Assembly: GCA_020847635.1 (NCBI GenBank)
Contig: JADLBQ010000049.1
Location: 1 to 64,000, forward strand
DNA from: Bacteroidia bacterium
Lineage (GTDB): Bacteria; Bacteroidota; Bacteroidia; AKYH767-A; OLB10
Reading direction: 5' to 3'
Length of the DNA stretch: 64,000 bases
Shown here: positions 49,671-59,454 of the stretch, in pieces
How the letters are laid out: each line of letters opens with the position of its first letter
How positions within the stretch are numbered: position 1 is the stretch's first letter
Translations under genes and position numbers: made by a program
The notes under the pieces: generated by a model
What the model was told of the DNA's origin: nothing
Seen by the model: the letters and a program-made list of their open reading frames with translations, nothing else
The model's database searches: none

Positions 49671-50441
49671 CTATTTGAATTCTATTCTAACAATATCACC
49701 TTCATACAAGCCAAGCATAGAAGAAGCTGTTGCCCGGTTGAGAGCAATTTCCAGATATCCTGAAGAATTAAATCTGGCTAGGACCTCGTAATTATCAACT
49801 TCGCTGTAATCTTCCGATATTCTTTCAATCCGGTAATTTCCTCTTGAGCGGAGAATGATTTCAAAATTATTTTCTTTTATGGCATTACTGAAAAAGTCAC
49901 GGGTAATATTCGTAATAGCATTCTCATACTTGTCAATATAAATGACCCTTCCTTTAATCTGGTGTTGTTCAACAATTGGTTTAAACAGGTTCTTTTTTTC
50001 AGCTACCGGTAGTTCATCACCGGTTTTGGTAATAGGTGTCTGGTTGACTAATTGCACAGCAACGTCAGCCATTTTGTTCAGCATGGCGTTGTAATTGCCT
50101 TCATAGTTAATTTTAAAAACAGGGAATGGCATTGCATCAAAAATGAGAGCCAGCAAACCATCATTAAAGCCAATAAAAAAATGATCATCTTTTTCAACTG
50201 CAATCATCTGAAGCCTACCGTTTACCGGAATGCCAAAACAAATAAGATGAACCGTGCCAGCGGGAAAATGAGACCAGGTGTTTCCGATTATGTAGGCTGC
50301 TTTTACCTGGTCATGAAGCGGGATTTCATGGCAAAGATCAACAATGGTCAATTGGGTGAGCCGGCTCAGTAGTTTCCCTTTCATTACGGCAACCGAGCCA
50401 TCAGCCGTCCCCCAGTCGCTTGTTAAGGTTACAATTCCCAT
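49671..50441 (-). CDS. SAM hydroxide adenosyltransferase / S-adenosylmethionine hydrolase family (formerly DUF62)
   Basis: IVTLTSDWGTADGSVAVMKGKLL...IVDLCHEIPLHDQVKAAYIIGNTWSHFPAGTVHLI; FIGFNDGLLALIF; VIYIDKYENAITNI. Confidence 0.88.
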   Translation of the reverse strand: MGIVTLTSDWGTADGSVAVMKGKLLSRLTQLTIVDLCHEIPLHDQVKAAYIIGNTWSHFPAGTVHLICFGIPVNGRLQMIAVEKDDHFFIGFNDGLLALIFDAMPFPVFKINYEGNYNAMLNKMADVAVQLVNQTPITKTGDELPVAEKKNLFKPIVEQHQIKGRVIYIDKYENAITNITRDFFSNAIKENNFEIILRSRGNYRIERISEDYSEVDNYEVLARFNSSGYLEIALNRATASSMLGLYEGDIVRIEFK

Positions 50442-50544
50442 TGATAAGTTAAAGGCGTAAAGCTACTTGTCAGTTTAAATTTAAGTGGCCTGTATCTGAA
50501 GGAAGATCAATTGCTTTTTAACAGGCATTTTTTAATAATGCGTG

Positions 50545-51267
50545 TTAAAACAACAAGGCTGCAGTTATACCTCCGGCAAGAACTGTAATAATTTTAATCA
50601 GGTTAAAACGATGATTCTTATTAGATTCAAATAGAATTGTAGTACTGATATGCAGAAAGATTCCGATTACCACAGCCATGATATAATCAAAAAAGTGAAT
50701 ATCCAGGTTAACCTCCATTGCGGTTAACATGAGACTGGTCAGAGCACCTAAAGGGGCCATTGAAGCAAACACAGCAAGCCAGCAAATCGCTTTGGCTTTT
50801 GATAAACCGGCACCCAGCAACATACTCATTAAAGCCAGCGCTACTGGTATATGATGGAGAACAATACCGGTCAGCAGCACCTGCTCATGAGCATGATCAT
50901 CACCAAAGTTGCCTTCCAGGGGCATACCTTCCAGGAACGAATGGAGACTTAATCCGACCATCATTGTAACCGGAAATGATTTTTCGTTTAACACATGCTG
51001 ATGGGTATGACCGTGTTCTATTCCTTCAGAAAAAAACTCAATGATGATTTGAATAAAAAATCCGGCAAGAATAAAATAGCCTGCTTTTGCACCGGTATGA
51101 ATAAACAGGGACGGAACCAGGTGGATAATACTGATTGTAAACAAAAATGCTCCTGAGAAAGCAAGTGACAGGGTTAGTACGATTTCACTCTTCTTTTCTA
51201 TAAAAATAAAAGCAAGACCACTGGCTAAGATTACAGAAAACAGGATCAAATATTCAAAAACAGTCAT
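50545..51267 (-). CDS. ZIP-family metal transporter
   Basis: Multiple TM helices, GHTHQHV His-rich loop, LSLHSFLEGMPLEGNFG and VLHHIPVALALMSMLL metal-site helices. Confidence 0.88.
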   Translation of the reverse strand: MTVFEYLILFSVILASGLAFIFIEKKSEIVLTLSLAFSGAFLFTISIIHLVPSLFIHTGAKAGYFILAGFFIQIIIEFFSEGIEHGHTHQHVLNEKSFPVTMMVGLSLHSFLEGMPLEGNFGDDHAHEQVLLTGIVLHHIPVALALMSMLLGAGLSKAKAICWLAVFASMAPLGALTSLMLTAMEVNLDIHFFDYIMAVVIGIFLHISTTILFESNKNHRFNLIKIITVLAGGITAALLF

Positions 51268-51392
51268 TCGGTACTAATGAAACGGCAAATGTAATTTTCA
51301 CAAACTGAAAGAAAGAATGGTTGATTAAATGTAACTGGGTAAACATATTGTAACTGATTAACTCTTTTCTTTGTAACCTGAAAGGTAAAGTT

Positions 51393-52034
51393 ATGGAAGA
51401 CAATTACAGGCAACAGGGGCTGAGACGTAAATTGATTGAAGAAATAAAGAGTAAGGGAATTGATGATCAGAAAGTTCTCAATGCAATTGATGAAGTTCCG
51501 CGACATTTGTTTATGGATAAGGCTTTTCTTGAATTTGCATATTCAGATAAAGCATTTCCGATTGAAGCAGGACAAACCATATCACAACCTTATACTGTTG
51601 CCTTTCAGACTCATTTGCTAGACGTTTATAAAGGAGCTAAAGTGCTTGAAGTCGGAACCGGCTCAGGATACCAGGCTGCAGTACTTGAGAAATTGGGTGC
51701 CTGGGTGTTTAGTATAGAACGTCATAAAGTACTGTATGAAAAGACAAGGAAACTCTTGAACAAGCTTGGTTACAGTGTTAATTGTTTTTATGGAGATGGA
51801 TTTAAAGGGCTTCCTCCGTTTGCACCCTTTGACAGGATTCTGATTACCTGCGGAGCTCCTGAGATTCCACATGAGTTACTTAATCAATTAAAAACAGGGG
51901 GTATTATGGTGGTACCTGTTGGAGCAGGAGATGTTCAACAAATGACAACAATCCTAAAAAAGGGTGATAAAGATTATGAGATTCATCAGTCAGGAAAGTT
52001 TAGATTTGTGCCGATGCTTCAGGAAAAGGTCTGA
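51393..52034 (+). CDS. pcm: Protein-L-isoaspartate O-methyltransferase
   Basis: VPRHLFMDKAFLEFAYSDKAFPIEAGQTISQPYTVAFQTHLL, VLEVGTGSGYQAAVLEKLG, DRILITCGAPEIPHELLNQLKTGGIMVVPVG. Confidence 0.95.
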   Translation: MEDNYRQQGLRRKLIEEIKSKGIDDQKVLNAIDEVPRHLFMDKAFLEFAYSDKAFPIEAGQTISQPYTVAFQTHLLDVYKGAKVLEVGTGSGYQAAVLEKLGAWVFSIERHKVLYEKTRKLLNKLGYSVNCFYGDGFKGLPPFAPFDRILITCGAPEIPHELLNQLKTGGIMVVPVGAGDVQQMTTILKKGDKDYEIHQSGKFRFVPMLQEKV

Positions 52035-52077
52035 TTCAGAATTCACAGAAGTATGTTAAAAACTGAAAAATAATAAT

Positions 52078-52107
52078 TTGTTAGCTTAAAGTATAAAGCT
52101 ACCTTTG
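52078..52107 (+). promoter_or_regulatory. Bacteroidota consensus promoter (TTTG-N19-TAccTTTG)
   Basis: TTG at 52078-52080 and TACCTTTG at 52100-52107, about 45 nt upstream of the ATG at 52151. Confidence 0.75.
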
Positions 52108-52150
52108 CTCGCATAACAATAATAACTTTAAACACAAAAACAAAATAAAC

Positions 52151-53008
52151 ATGAAAAAATCACTTATTGTTTTGGCATTAGCAGTATTTACAACAACTGC
52201 TTTCGCACAAGAGGTTATGACCTCTAAAAAAGGTACACCCATTCTTCCAGAGGCCGGAGACTGGGCTATCGGGGTGGATGCAACTCCTTTTATTGAATTC
52301 TTCGGAAATGTAATGAACAATTCTAATAATATTGGTGCTCCATCTTGGACGTCTCCATTTTCGAGTTTAAGCAGTAGTAGTGCCCCGATTCTTTATGCAA
52401 AATACGTTAAAGACCAAACTACTCATTATCGTGCTATGGTAAGGCTGGGTTTTGGTTCTTCTAAGGAAAATTTTGTTATTCAGAAAGATTCTACCGATGG
52501 GAGTTCTTTTACACCAGCTCAATACGGAAGTGATGAATCAAAAACTTCCGGAAACGGAATTACCCTTGGAGCCGGTATTGAAAAACGTAAGGGAAAAGGA
52601 CGGATTCAGGGCTTCTATGGGGCAATGGCTATGATTGGCTTTGGCTCAGAAAAGACAACAAACACGTTTGCTAATGCAATAACTACAGATAATCCAACCC
52701 CTTCTACAACGTATAATATGCAAGGTGGTTTATATCGCATAAAAGAAGTTAAAGAAGGTGGTATCTTTAACTTAGGAATCCGCGGATTCATTGGTGTTGA
52801 ATATTTCTTTATGGCAAAAGCTTCACTCGGAGCTGAATTCGGATGGGGTTTAAGTATGAGTTCAAAAGGTGAAGGCGAAACCACTTCAGAAGGCTGGAAC
52901 GGAACTGCAGTTGAAACTCAGAAAGTTCCCGGACCTGGTAAGACCTCTTCGTTTGGAATTGATACGGATAATGGTTATGCTTCTATTAATCTGCTTTTCT
53001 ATTTCTAA
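52151..53008 (+). CDS. Exported outer-membrane beta-barrel-like protein of unknown function
   Basis: Signal peptide MKKSLIVLALAVFTTTAFAQ; Gly/aromatic alternating pattern ending in ASINLLFYF, a beta-barrel-like terminal strand. Confidence 0.75.
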   Translation: MKKSLIVLALAVFTTTAFAQEVMTSKKGTPILPEAGDWAIGVDATPFIEFFGNVMNNSNNIGAPSWTSPFSSLSSSSAPILYAKYVKDQTTHYRAMVRLGFGSSKENFVIQKDSTDGSSFTPAQYGSDESKTSGNGITLGAGIEKRKGKGRIQGFYGAMAMIGFGSEKTTNTFANAITTDNPTPSTTYNMQGGLYRIKEVKEGGIFNLGIRGFIGVEYFFMAKASLGAEFGWGLSMSSKGEGETTSEGWNGTAVETQKVPGPGKTSSFGIDTDNGYASINLLFYF

Positions 53009-53028
53009 AATCAAAGATTACTATTAGA

Positions 53029-53062
53029 TAAGGCTGCTTCAAAAGAGCAGCCTTATTTTTTA
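53029..53062 (+). terminator. Rho-independent terminator
   Basis: taaggctgct/agcagcctta stem with short loop, followed by ttttttt; directly downstream of the OMP gene. Confidence 0.9.
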
Positions 53063-53123
53063 AGCATGATTTTCCTGATTAATTATTTCAGCCGGGCAAC
53101 CCGGAGATGCTGACTTTTCGGAC

Positions 53124-54902
53124 TCACTCATTAATTCCGTTACCATATATTTTGTCAACATAGGACTTGAAATTTTCAAGAATAATTTTTCTTTTCAGGC
53201 TGAGCTTTGGAGTCATTTCACCATTTTCAATACTAAAATCTCTCGGCAGGAGCTCAAATTTTTTAATGGTTTCAAAATGACCCAGTGTTTTGTTAACAAG
53301 TTCAACTTCCTCCCTGATGCGGTTGCGAACATCTTTACTATTTGCAATTTCTTCATTAGAAGATAACGTAAGCCCTTCTTTTGCTGCCCAGTCTTTTAAG
53401 AATGAAAAAGCAGGAACAATTAATGCGGAAGCAAATTTTCGATTCTCACCAATAACCATAATTTGTTCAATAAAGCGCGATTCTTTCAGCCTGTTTTCAA
53501 TCATCTGAGGAACAATATATTTTCCACCCGATGTTTTGAAAATTTCTTTTTTACGGTCAGTAATCTTCAAAAAGCGGTTGTCAATAAATTCACCAATATC
53601 TCCAGTATGAAGCCATCCCTGAGCATCAATAACTGCATGTGTTTGCTGCTCATCCTTGTAATATCCGAGCATCACATTGGGTCCTTTACATAGAATTTCA
53701 CCATCGTCTGCAATTTTAACCTGAACACCGTCAATTACAGGTCCTACGGTTCCGAAATAAATGGAGTTGGGTTGAAAATTATTAACGGCAATTACCGGTG
53801 AGGTTTCAGTAAGGCCATAACCTTCGAGTACCGGAATTCGTGCAGCATGAAAGACTCTGGCCAAACGGGGTTGCAGTGCAGCACCTCCCGAAGCAATTGC
53901 AACAATATTACCACCCAATGCTTCCCTCCATTTTTGGAAAACCAGTGCATTGGCAACTTTCAGCTGCATCTCGTACCACCAGCCGTTTACACCATTGAGT
54001 TCGTAACGTAAACCCAAATTCAATGACCAGAAGAACAATGCTTTCTTCAGCCCGCTTAACTCACTTCCCGTACTGACAATCTTCTCATACACTTTCTCTA
54101 GAAGCCTTGGTACAGTTACAAAAATCATGGGTTTGACCTCTTTCAGATTCTCTCCGATTGATTCAATACTTTCTGCATAATACACGGAAATTCCGTAATA
54201 CCTGTACAGGTACGAAAGCATTCTTTCATAAACGTGATTCAGTGGCAGAAAGCTTAATGCTTTCCAGGAATAGTGGAATGGACAGAGCTTTTCGGTTGCC
54301 TTACAATTACTCAGTAGGTTATGGTGTGATAACATCACCCCTTTTGGGAAACCGGTTGTTCCTGAAGTATAGATCAAAGTAGCCATGTCATCTGGCAAAA
54401 TACTGTCTCGGATTGCATTGACTTTATCCGTCATTTGATTCTTTTGACCCAGGTTGGTTATCTCTGACCAATGAGGATACTTACCGGTTTGGTCAAAAGT
54501 GAAGACACCCTTAAAGTCTTTGAGTTCATGTAAAATAGAATACACTTTTTCATATAACTCTGCTGAAGAGACAAAAACCACTTTTACTTCGGCATGCTGT
54601 AAAATATATTTCAGGTCATTCACGGAAATTGTCGGATAGATCGGAACGGAGATAATTCCGGTCTGCAGGGTACCCTGGTCTATAAAGTTCCATTCTGGTC
54701 TGTTGTTTGAAATCAATCCGACCTTATCACCTTTATTTAAGCCCGAAGCCAGCAGTCCATAACTAACAAGATCTGAATATTCTTTTACTTTCTGTGAGCT
54801 GTATTTTATCCATCTTCCATTTTCTTTCATTGCCAGCGAATCTTCCTTAGGGAAAGAAGTCAGTTGTCGGTCTAGCAATTCAAATAGCCTGGTAGGTTCC
54901 AT
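53124..54902 (-). CDS. Long-chain fatty acid--CoA ligase (AMP-forming)
   Basis: ATLIYTSGTTGFPKGVMLSHHNLLSN, LEGYGLTETSPVIAVN, GWLHTGDIGEFIDNRFLKITDRKKEIFKTSGGKYIVP. Confidence 0.94.
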   Translation of the reverse strand: MEPTRLFELLDRQLTSFPKEDSLAMKENGRWIKYSSQKVKEYSDLVSYGLLASGLNKGDKVGLISNNRPEWNFIDQGTLQTGIISVPIYPTISVNDLKYILQHAEVKVVFVSSAELYEKVYSILHELKDFKGVFTFDQTGKYPHWSEITNLGQKNQMTDKVNAIRDSILPDDMATLIYTSGTTGFPKGVMLSHHNLLSNCKATEKLCPFHYSWKALSFLPLNHVYERMLSYLYRYYGISVYYAESIESIGENLKEVKPMIFVTVPRLLEKVYEKIVSTGSELSGLKKALFFWSLNLGLRYELNGVNGWWYEMQLKVANALVFQKWREALGGNIVAIASGGAALQPRLARVFHAARIPVLEGYGLTETSPVIAVNNFQPNSIYFGTVGPVIDGVQVKIADDGEILCKGPNVMLGYYKDEQQTHAVIDAQGWLHTGDIGEFIDNRFLKITDRKKEIFKTSGGKYIVPQMIENRLKESRFIEQIMVIGENRKFASALIVPAFSFLKDWAAKEGLTLSSNEEIANSKDVRNRIREEVELVNKTLGHFETIKKFELLPRDFSIENGEMTPKLSLKRKIILENFKSYVDKIYGNGINE

Positions 54903-55002
54903 TTTTCAGATTAATCAGGAACAAAAGAATGAAATAAAATGTTTATTTAGCCAGTTCGATTCTGCGAAGTGGTAATTCTATCTGACTGGTTAAATTAGCT
55001 GC

Positions 55003-56019
55003 ATGAATTTTAATACTGAATTTACCACTCTTACCAACGTCAGGTTTCCGGTGATTATGGCTCCGATGTTTCTGGTATCAAATCGTGAAATGATTCAATC
55101 TGCCATCCGGAATGGAATCATGGGTGTTTTTCCCAGTCTGAATTTCAGGGAAAACAATGCACTCGAAGGGGTGCTTCAATCGTTGAATGCCTATCTCAAA
55201 CAGCAACACGAAACAACTGGTGGCAGTTATGGAGTAAACCTGATTGTTCAACGGAGTAACCCATTGTATGCAGGCCATCTGAAATTATGTGTTACGCATA
55301 AAGTCCCGTTTTATATTACATCATTAGGAAATCCATCGGAAGTGATCAAGGCTGCTCATGATTATGGAGCTAAAGTGTTTTGTGATGTAACCAATCTCTT
55401 TCATGCTGAAAAGGTTGTCAGATCGGGATGTGACGGTATTATTGCCGTAGGTCAGGGAGCAGGCGGACATGGCGGCCCGTTTCCATTGCAGTTATTAATT
55501 CCTGCATTAAAAAAACGATTCCCCCAAATACCGGTTGTAGCAGCTGGCGGAATAGCAACCGGGGCTGGAGTAATCTCCTCGATGGCATTAGGAGCTTCGG
55601 CAGTGAGTATCGGGACCCGGTTTATTGCTACACATGAGGCTAAAGTTAGCAATGAATATAAGAATGCTGTTGTGAATGCTGGTATGGATGATATTGTAAT
55701 GACCGAACGCATATCGGGTACACCCTGTGCGGTTATCAATACGCCTTTCGTACAAAAAATCGGACTGCAGCAGAATTTTATTGAACGCTGGATGAATAAT
55801 AATCCAAGGGTTAAAAGAAAATTTAAAATGATGGTTCAGAAGCGTGGGAATACATTGCATGAAAAGGCAATCCGACCGGGTAACTATAAAAACATCTGGT
55901 GTGCAGGTCAGTCGGTAGAATTAATAGACAACATCCTTAGTTGTGATGAGGTGTTGTACAGGATTAAAAATGAAATGCAACAATCAATGGGCAAGCTGTG
56001 TGAAAAAGTAAAATCCTGA
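55003..56019 (+). CDS. NAD(P)H-dependent flavin oxidoreductase / nitronate monooxygenase family
   Basis: FPVIMAPMFLVSNREMIQSAIRNGIMGVFPSLN, GQGAGGHGGPFPLQLLIPAL, PVVAAGGIATGAGVISSMALGASAVSIGTRFIATHEA. Confidence 0.9.
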   Translation: MNFNTEFTTLTNVRFPVIMAPMFLVSNREMIQSAIRNGIMGVFPSLNFRENNALEGVLQSLNAYLKQQHETTGGSYGVNLIVQRSNPLYAGHLKLCVTHKVPFYITSLGNPSEVIKAAHDYGAKVFCDVTNLFHAEKVVRSGCDGIIAVGQGAGGHGGPFPLQLLIPALKKRFPQIPVVAAGGIATGAGVISSMALGASAVSIGTRFIATHEAKVSNEYKNAVVNAGMDDIVMTERISGTPCAVINTPFVQKIGLQQNFIERWMNNNPRVKRKFKMMVQKRGNTLHEKAIRPGNYKNIWCAGQSVELIDNILSCDEVLYRIKNEMQQSMGKLCEKVKS

Positions 56020-56026
56020 TACGATT

Positions 56027-56920
56027 TTAGGATACTTCTGCTTTTAACAGGCGGAGCTGGGTGGCTATTTCCTCCATCAGCCACATGGGTGTAGAGGTAG
56101 CACCACAGATACCAACTGTTTCAGCTTCCAGGAACCATTCAGGATTTACTTCCTCCAGATTTGAAACAAAATAGCTTCGTGGATTCGTTTCTTTACAAAC
56201 GCCAAAGAGTGCTTTACCGTTTGAGCTTTTCTTACCACTGACAAAAACAATCACGTCCTGGGCAGTTGCAAACTTTCTCAGATGGGGTTCACGGTTTGAA
56301 ACCTGCCTGCAGAGTGTATCATTTGCTACCAAATCACCTTCTTCAAGGCTCCCTTTAAACTGAAGAATTCGTTTTTCAATCATCCGTTGCATTTTAAAAA
56401 ATCCCGATGTGCTTTTAGTGGTTTGAGAAAAAAGATGTATCGGTTTAGCATAATCGAGCGCATCCAGGTCGTCTTCGTTCATTACTACAATTGCTTTACC
56501 GTTAGTCTGGCCAACCAGGCCATTGACTTCAGCATGTCCTTCCTGACCATAGATAACAACCTGAACCTGGCCATGATGCTCTTCGTTTTCAAAACTGCTT
56601 TTAACCCGGTTCTGAAGTTTTAACACTACCGGACAGGATGCATCAATCAACTCAATGTTATTACAAGTTGCAACCTGATAGGTTGAAGGAGGTTCGCCAT
56701 GAGCACGGATGAGGAGCTTACAGTTATAAAGCCGTTTAAGATCCTCATGATTTATGATAATAAGACCTTTAGACTTAAGCCTCTCAATTTCCATGTTATT
56801 ATGAACAATATCAACGAGGCAGTACAAACTCCCGGTTTGATCAAGTTCATACTCAGCCATTTCGATGGCATAAGTAACACCAAAGCAGAATCCAGAACCA
56901 CGATCAACTGTAACTTTCAT
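56027..56920 (-). CDS. ispH: 4-hydroxy-3-methylbut-2-enyl diphosphate reductase
   Basis: SGFCFGVTYAIEMAE, VDIVHNNMEIERLKSKGL, IRAHGEPPSTY, IDASCPVVLKLQ, SQTTKSTSGF, NDTLCRQVSNREPHLRKFA. Confidence 0.95.
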   Translation of the reverse strand: MKVTVDRGSGFCFGVTYAIEMAEYELDQTGSLYCLVDIVHNNMEIERLKSKGLIIINHEDLKRLYNCKLLIRAHGEPPSTYQVATCNNIELIDASCPVVLKLQNRVKSSFENEEHHGQVQVVIYGQEGHAEVNGLVGQTNGKAIVVMNEDDLDALDYAKPIHLFSQTTKSTSGFFKMQRMIEKRILQFKGSLEEGDLVANDTLCRQVSNREPHLRKFATAQDVIVFVSGKKSSNGKALFGVCKETNPRSYFVSNLEEVNPEWFLEAETVGICGATSTPMWLMEEIATQLRLLKAEVS

Positions 56921-57017
56921 TCTGCAAAGGTAAGGTATCTCCCACCCAGGTTAAATTTTGTTTTGGTAATTATTCACTTTGGTTTTTTCCTTTTCTTGCG
57001 GAACTTCTGAAACAGGT

Positions 57018-57944
57018 ATGAATCAGGCAATAACTACTGAACAATGGTTTTACTTTATAAGCTTTTTGTCACTAATGCTTATTCTGGACTTATTTGTGTT
57101 TAACCGTAAAGCTCATACGGTTTCATACAAGGAATCCTTTCTGTGGGTTTCAATATGGGTTTTACTGGCAGTAGGGTTTGCATTTTATGTATCCTATGAA
57201 TTTGGGAAGGAAGCCAGTAATCAGTTTATAGCAGCTTATGTTGTTGAACTTACGCTGAGTGTTGATAACCTGTTTGCTTTTATTTTAATTTTCACCTACT
57301 TTAATGTGCCGTCAAAATACCATCATAAAATCCTGTTTTATGGAATTGTGGGTGCATTAGTCTTGCGGTTGGGATTTATCATTGCAGGTGTGGCATTGCT
57401 TGAAAAAATTCACTGGATGATTTATATTTTCGGAGGGATTCTTTTTGTAAGTGGCATTAAAATGCTGAAACAGGAGAATAAAACCATAAACCCCGACCGG
57501 AATATTGTAATTCGGTTTGTCAGAAAAACCATTCCTGTTCTTAACAGGTATGAAGAAGATAAATTCTTTGTTAAAGAAAACGGAAGATGGGCAGCTACCT
57601 TGCTGTTTGTAGTCCTGCTTATGATTGAACTCACAGATGTCATTTTTGCTGTTGACAGCGTTCCGGCAGTCTTATCCATATCAAAAAATACGTTTATTGT
57701 TTTTACTTCTAATGCATTTGCCATTTTAGGACTCCGGTCTCTTTACTTTGCTCTGGCCGGGCTTATCAGTTTATTTAGGTTTTTGCACTATGGGCTTTCA
57801 GTCATTCTGATTTTTGTCGGATTAAAGATGGTCTTGTCCGAGTTTTATGAGATTAGCAGTGTAACCTCCCTTTATGTTGTTCTGTCAATACTGTGTTTAA
57901 GCATATTATTTTCTGTAATGATTCCAAAAAAACAAAGCAACTGA
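57018..57944 (+). CDS. TerC-family membrane protein
   Basis: Multi-TM; VVELTLSVDNLFAFILIFTYFNVP and MIELTDVIFAVDSVPAVLSISKNTFIVFTSNAFAILGLRSLYF. ATG at 57018 preferred over the track start 56979. Confidence 0.94.
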   Translation: MNQAITTEQWFYFISFLSLMLILDLFVFNRKAHTVSYKESFLWVSIWVLLAVGFAFYVSYEFGKEASNQFIAAYVVELTLSVDNLFAFILIFTYFNVPSKYHHKILFYGIVGALVLRLGFIIAGVALLEKIHWMIYIFGGILFVSGIKMLKQENKTINPDRNIVIRFVRKTIPVLNRYEEDKFFVKENGRWAATLLFVVLLMIELTDVIFAVDSVPAVLSISKNTFIVFTSNAFAILGLRSLYFALAGLISLFRFLHYGLSVILIFVGLKMVLSEFYEISSVTSLYVVLSILCLSILFSVMIPKKQSN

Positions 57945-57951
57945 TTGCCTT

Positions 57952-58773
57952 ATGAAAATAATTGTAACAACCGATTATTCAGGAAACTCAAAATCCGGCA
58001 TCCGGATGGCCGTAAGCTTGGCTTCCCAACTTCAGGCTGATCTTCACTTTCTGAATATTGCCTATATCCCCGGCAGGGCTGGTGAGTCAGCTCAGCAGTA
58101 TCAGAAGCGGCTCAGAAAGGAGATTGCTGAAAAAAAAACAGAGCTTACTTCTTTTATAAGACCTTTTATAAAGGGAATTGTGAACAAAAAGAAGATTGTT
58201 TACCAGGTCGAACATTCATTCATTCCGGAAACGGGAATTGTCAATTATCAAAAGAAAATAAAAGCAGACTTGATTTGTATCTCAACCCGCGGAGCCGGGA
58301 GAATGCCCAAACTTTTCGGAACGACTGCAGGTAATCTCATTACTTATTTAACAACGCCTTTGCTGGTTGTACCTTCAGGCTATTCAGTAAAACCGGTAAC
58401 TACTATCGTATGTTTCAATGATCTTGAAAACCCGGTTAATGAACTGAACCAGCTTGCTCATTTTAGTGACCTGTTGACAGCCCGGCTTAAACTCGTGTAT
58501 TTTGCCAAATCATCACAGATCACGGAAATCTCTGAAAACATAAAAAGGAAGCTAAAAAGAGCCGGTCTCACCACCAGCTATGAAGTGTTAAAACGCGGCA
58601 GAGGCTCAATTGTCAGCAATTTATTAAAGTATTCAGAAAATAAAAAACCTTCTTTAATTGTGCTGTTTTCAAGACAACGCAAGTCTTTTATACAACGGCT
58701 GTTTAATTCCAGCCGGACTATGGAATTGGCTTTTCATACCCGGTATCCATTGTTGGTATTCCATAAAAAATAG
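57952..58773 (+). CDS. Universal stress protein, tandem-domain
   Basis: IIVTTDYSGNSKSGIRMAVSLASQL..., ICISTRGAGRMPKLFGTTAGNLITYLTTPLLVVPSG, plus a second Usp-like half. Confidence 0.88.
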   Translation: MKIIVTTDYSGNSKSGIRMAVSLASQLQADLHFLNIAYIPGRAGESAQQYQKRLRKEIAEKKTELTSFIRPFIKGIVNKKKIVYQVEHSFIPETGIVNYQKKIKADLICISTRGAGRMPKLFGTTAGNLITYLTTPLLVVPSGYSVKPVTTIVCFNDLENPVNELNQLAHFSDLLTARLKLVYFAKSSQITEISENIKRKLKRAGLTTSYEVLKRGRGSIVSNLLKYSENKKPSLIVLFSRQRKSFIQRLFNSSRTMELAFHTRYPLLVFHKK

Positions 58774-58845
58774 CCTCAATAACTGTTTTTTCAAAAATGG
58801 GTTAACAGTAAGCTGAGATTATTGTTAATAAGAAAAACACAACAG

Positions 58846-59328
58846 ATGAGTCAGAATCATTCCATTTATGACATTAAAGTAAAAACAATTGATGATCAGG
58901 AAACAACCCTGGCAGCCTACAAAGGCAGAAAAATGCTGATCGTAAATGTTGCTTCCCGATGTGGCAATACTCCTCAGTACACAGATCTGGAAAAGTTATA
59001 TAAACTTCATGGTGATAAGGTAACTGTATTAGGATTCCCGGCAAATAACTTTCTGGGGCAGGAGCCCGGCAGCAATAAACAAATCAAAGAGTTTTGTACC
59101 CTCAAGTACGGAGTTACTTTCCCGATGTTCAGTAAAATTTCGGTGAAAGGGAAAGATCAGTCTCCCCTGTATCAATGGTTAACAGACCCAGTAAAAAATG
59201 GATGGAATGACAAACAACCTGATTGGAATTTTGCCAAATATCTGGTAGATGAAAACGGAAAACTGACCGATTTCTTTCCGGCAAAGACTCAACCAATGGA
59301 TGAGGTAATTCTCTTAAAGATTAGCTGA
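58846..59328 (+). CDS. Glutathione peroxidase family (thiol peroxidase)
   Basis: MLIVNVASRCGNTPQYTDLEKLYKLHGDKVTVLGFPANNFLGQEPGSNKQIKEFC...PDWNFAKYLVDENG. ATG at 58846 likely. Confidence 0.92.
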   Translation: MSQNHSIYDIKVKTIDDQETTLAAYKGRKMLIVNVASRCGNTPQYTDLEKLYKLHGDKVTVLGFPANNFLGQEPGSNKQIKEFCTLKYGVTFPMFSKISVKGKDQSPLYQWLTDPVKNGWNDKQPDWNFAKYLVDENGKLTDFFPAKTQPMDEVILLKIS

Positions 59329-59454
59329 TTCCTTTAACATTCCCGGTTAAAAGGCCAAAAAGCTTAAAACACCTTTTGTAATTTTACAATCTCAACTGCA
59401 GTGTTTATTGAACCTGCAGGTTACTGATGATTAAAGAATAATCCGGTTTCAGTT

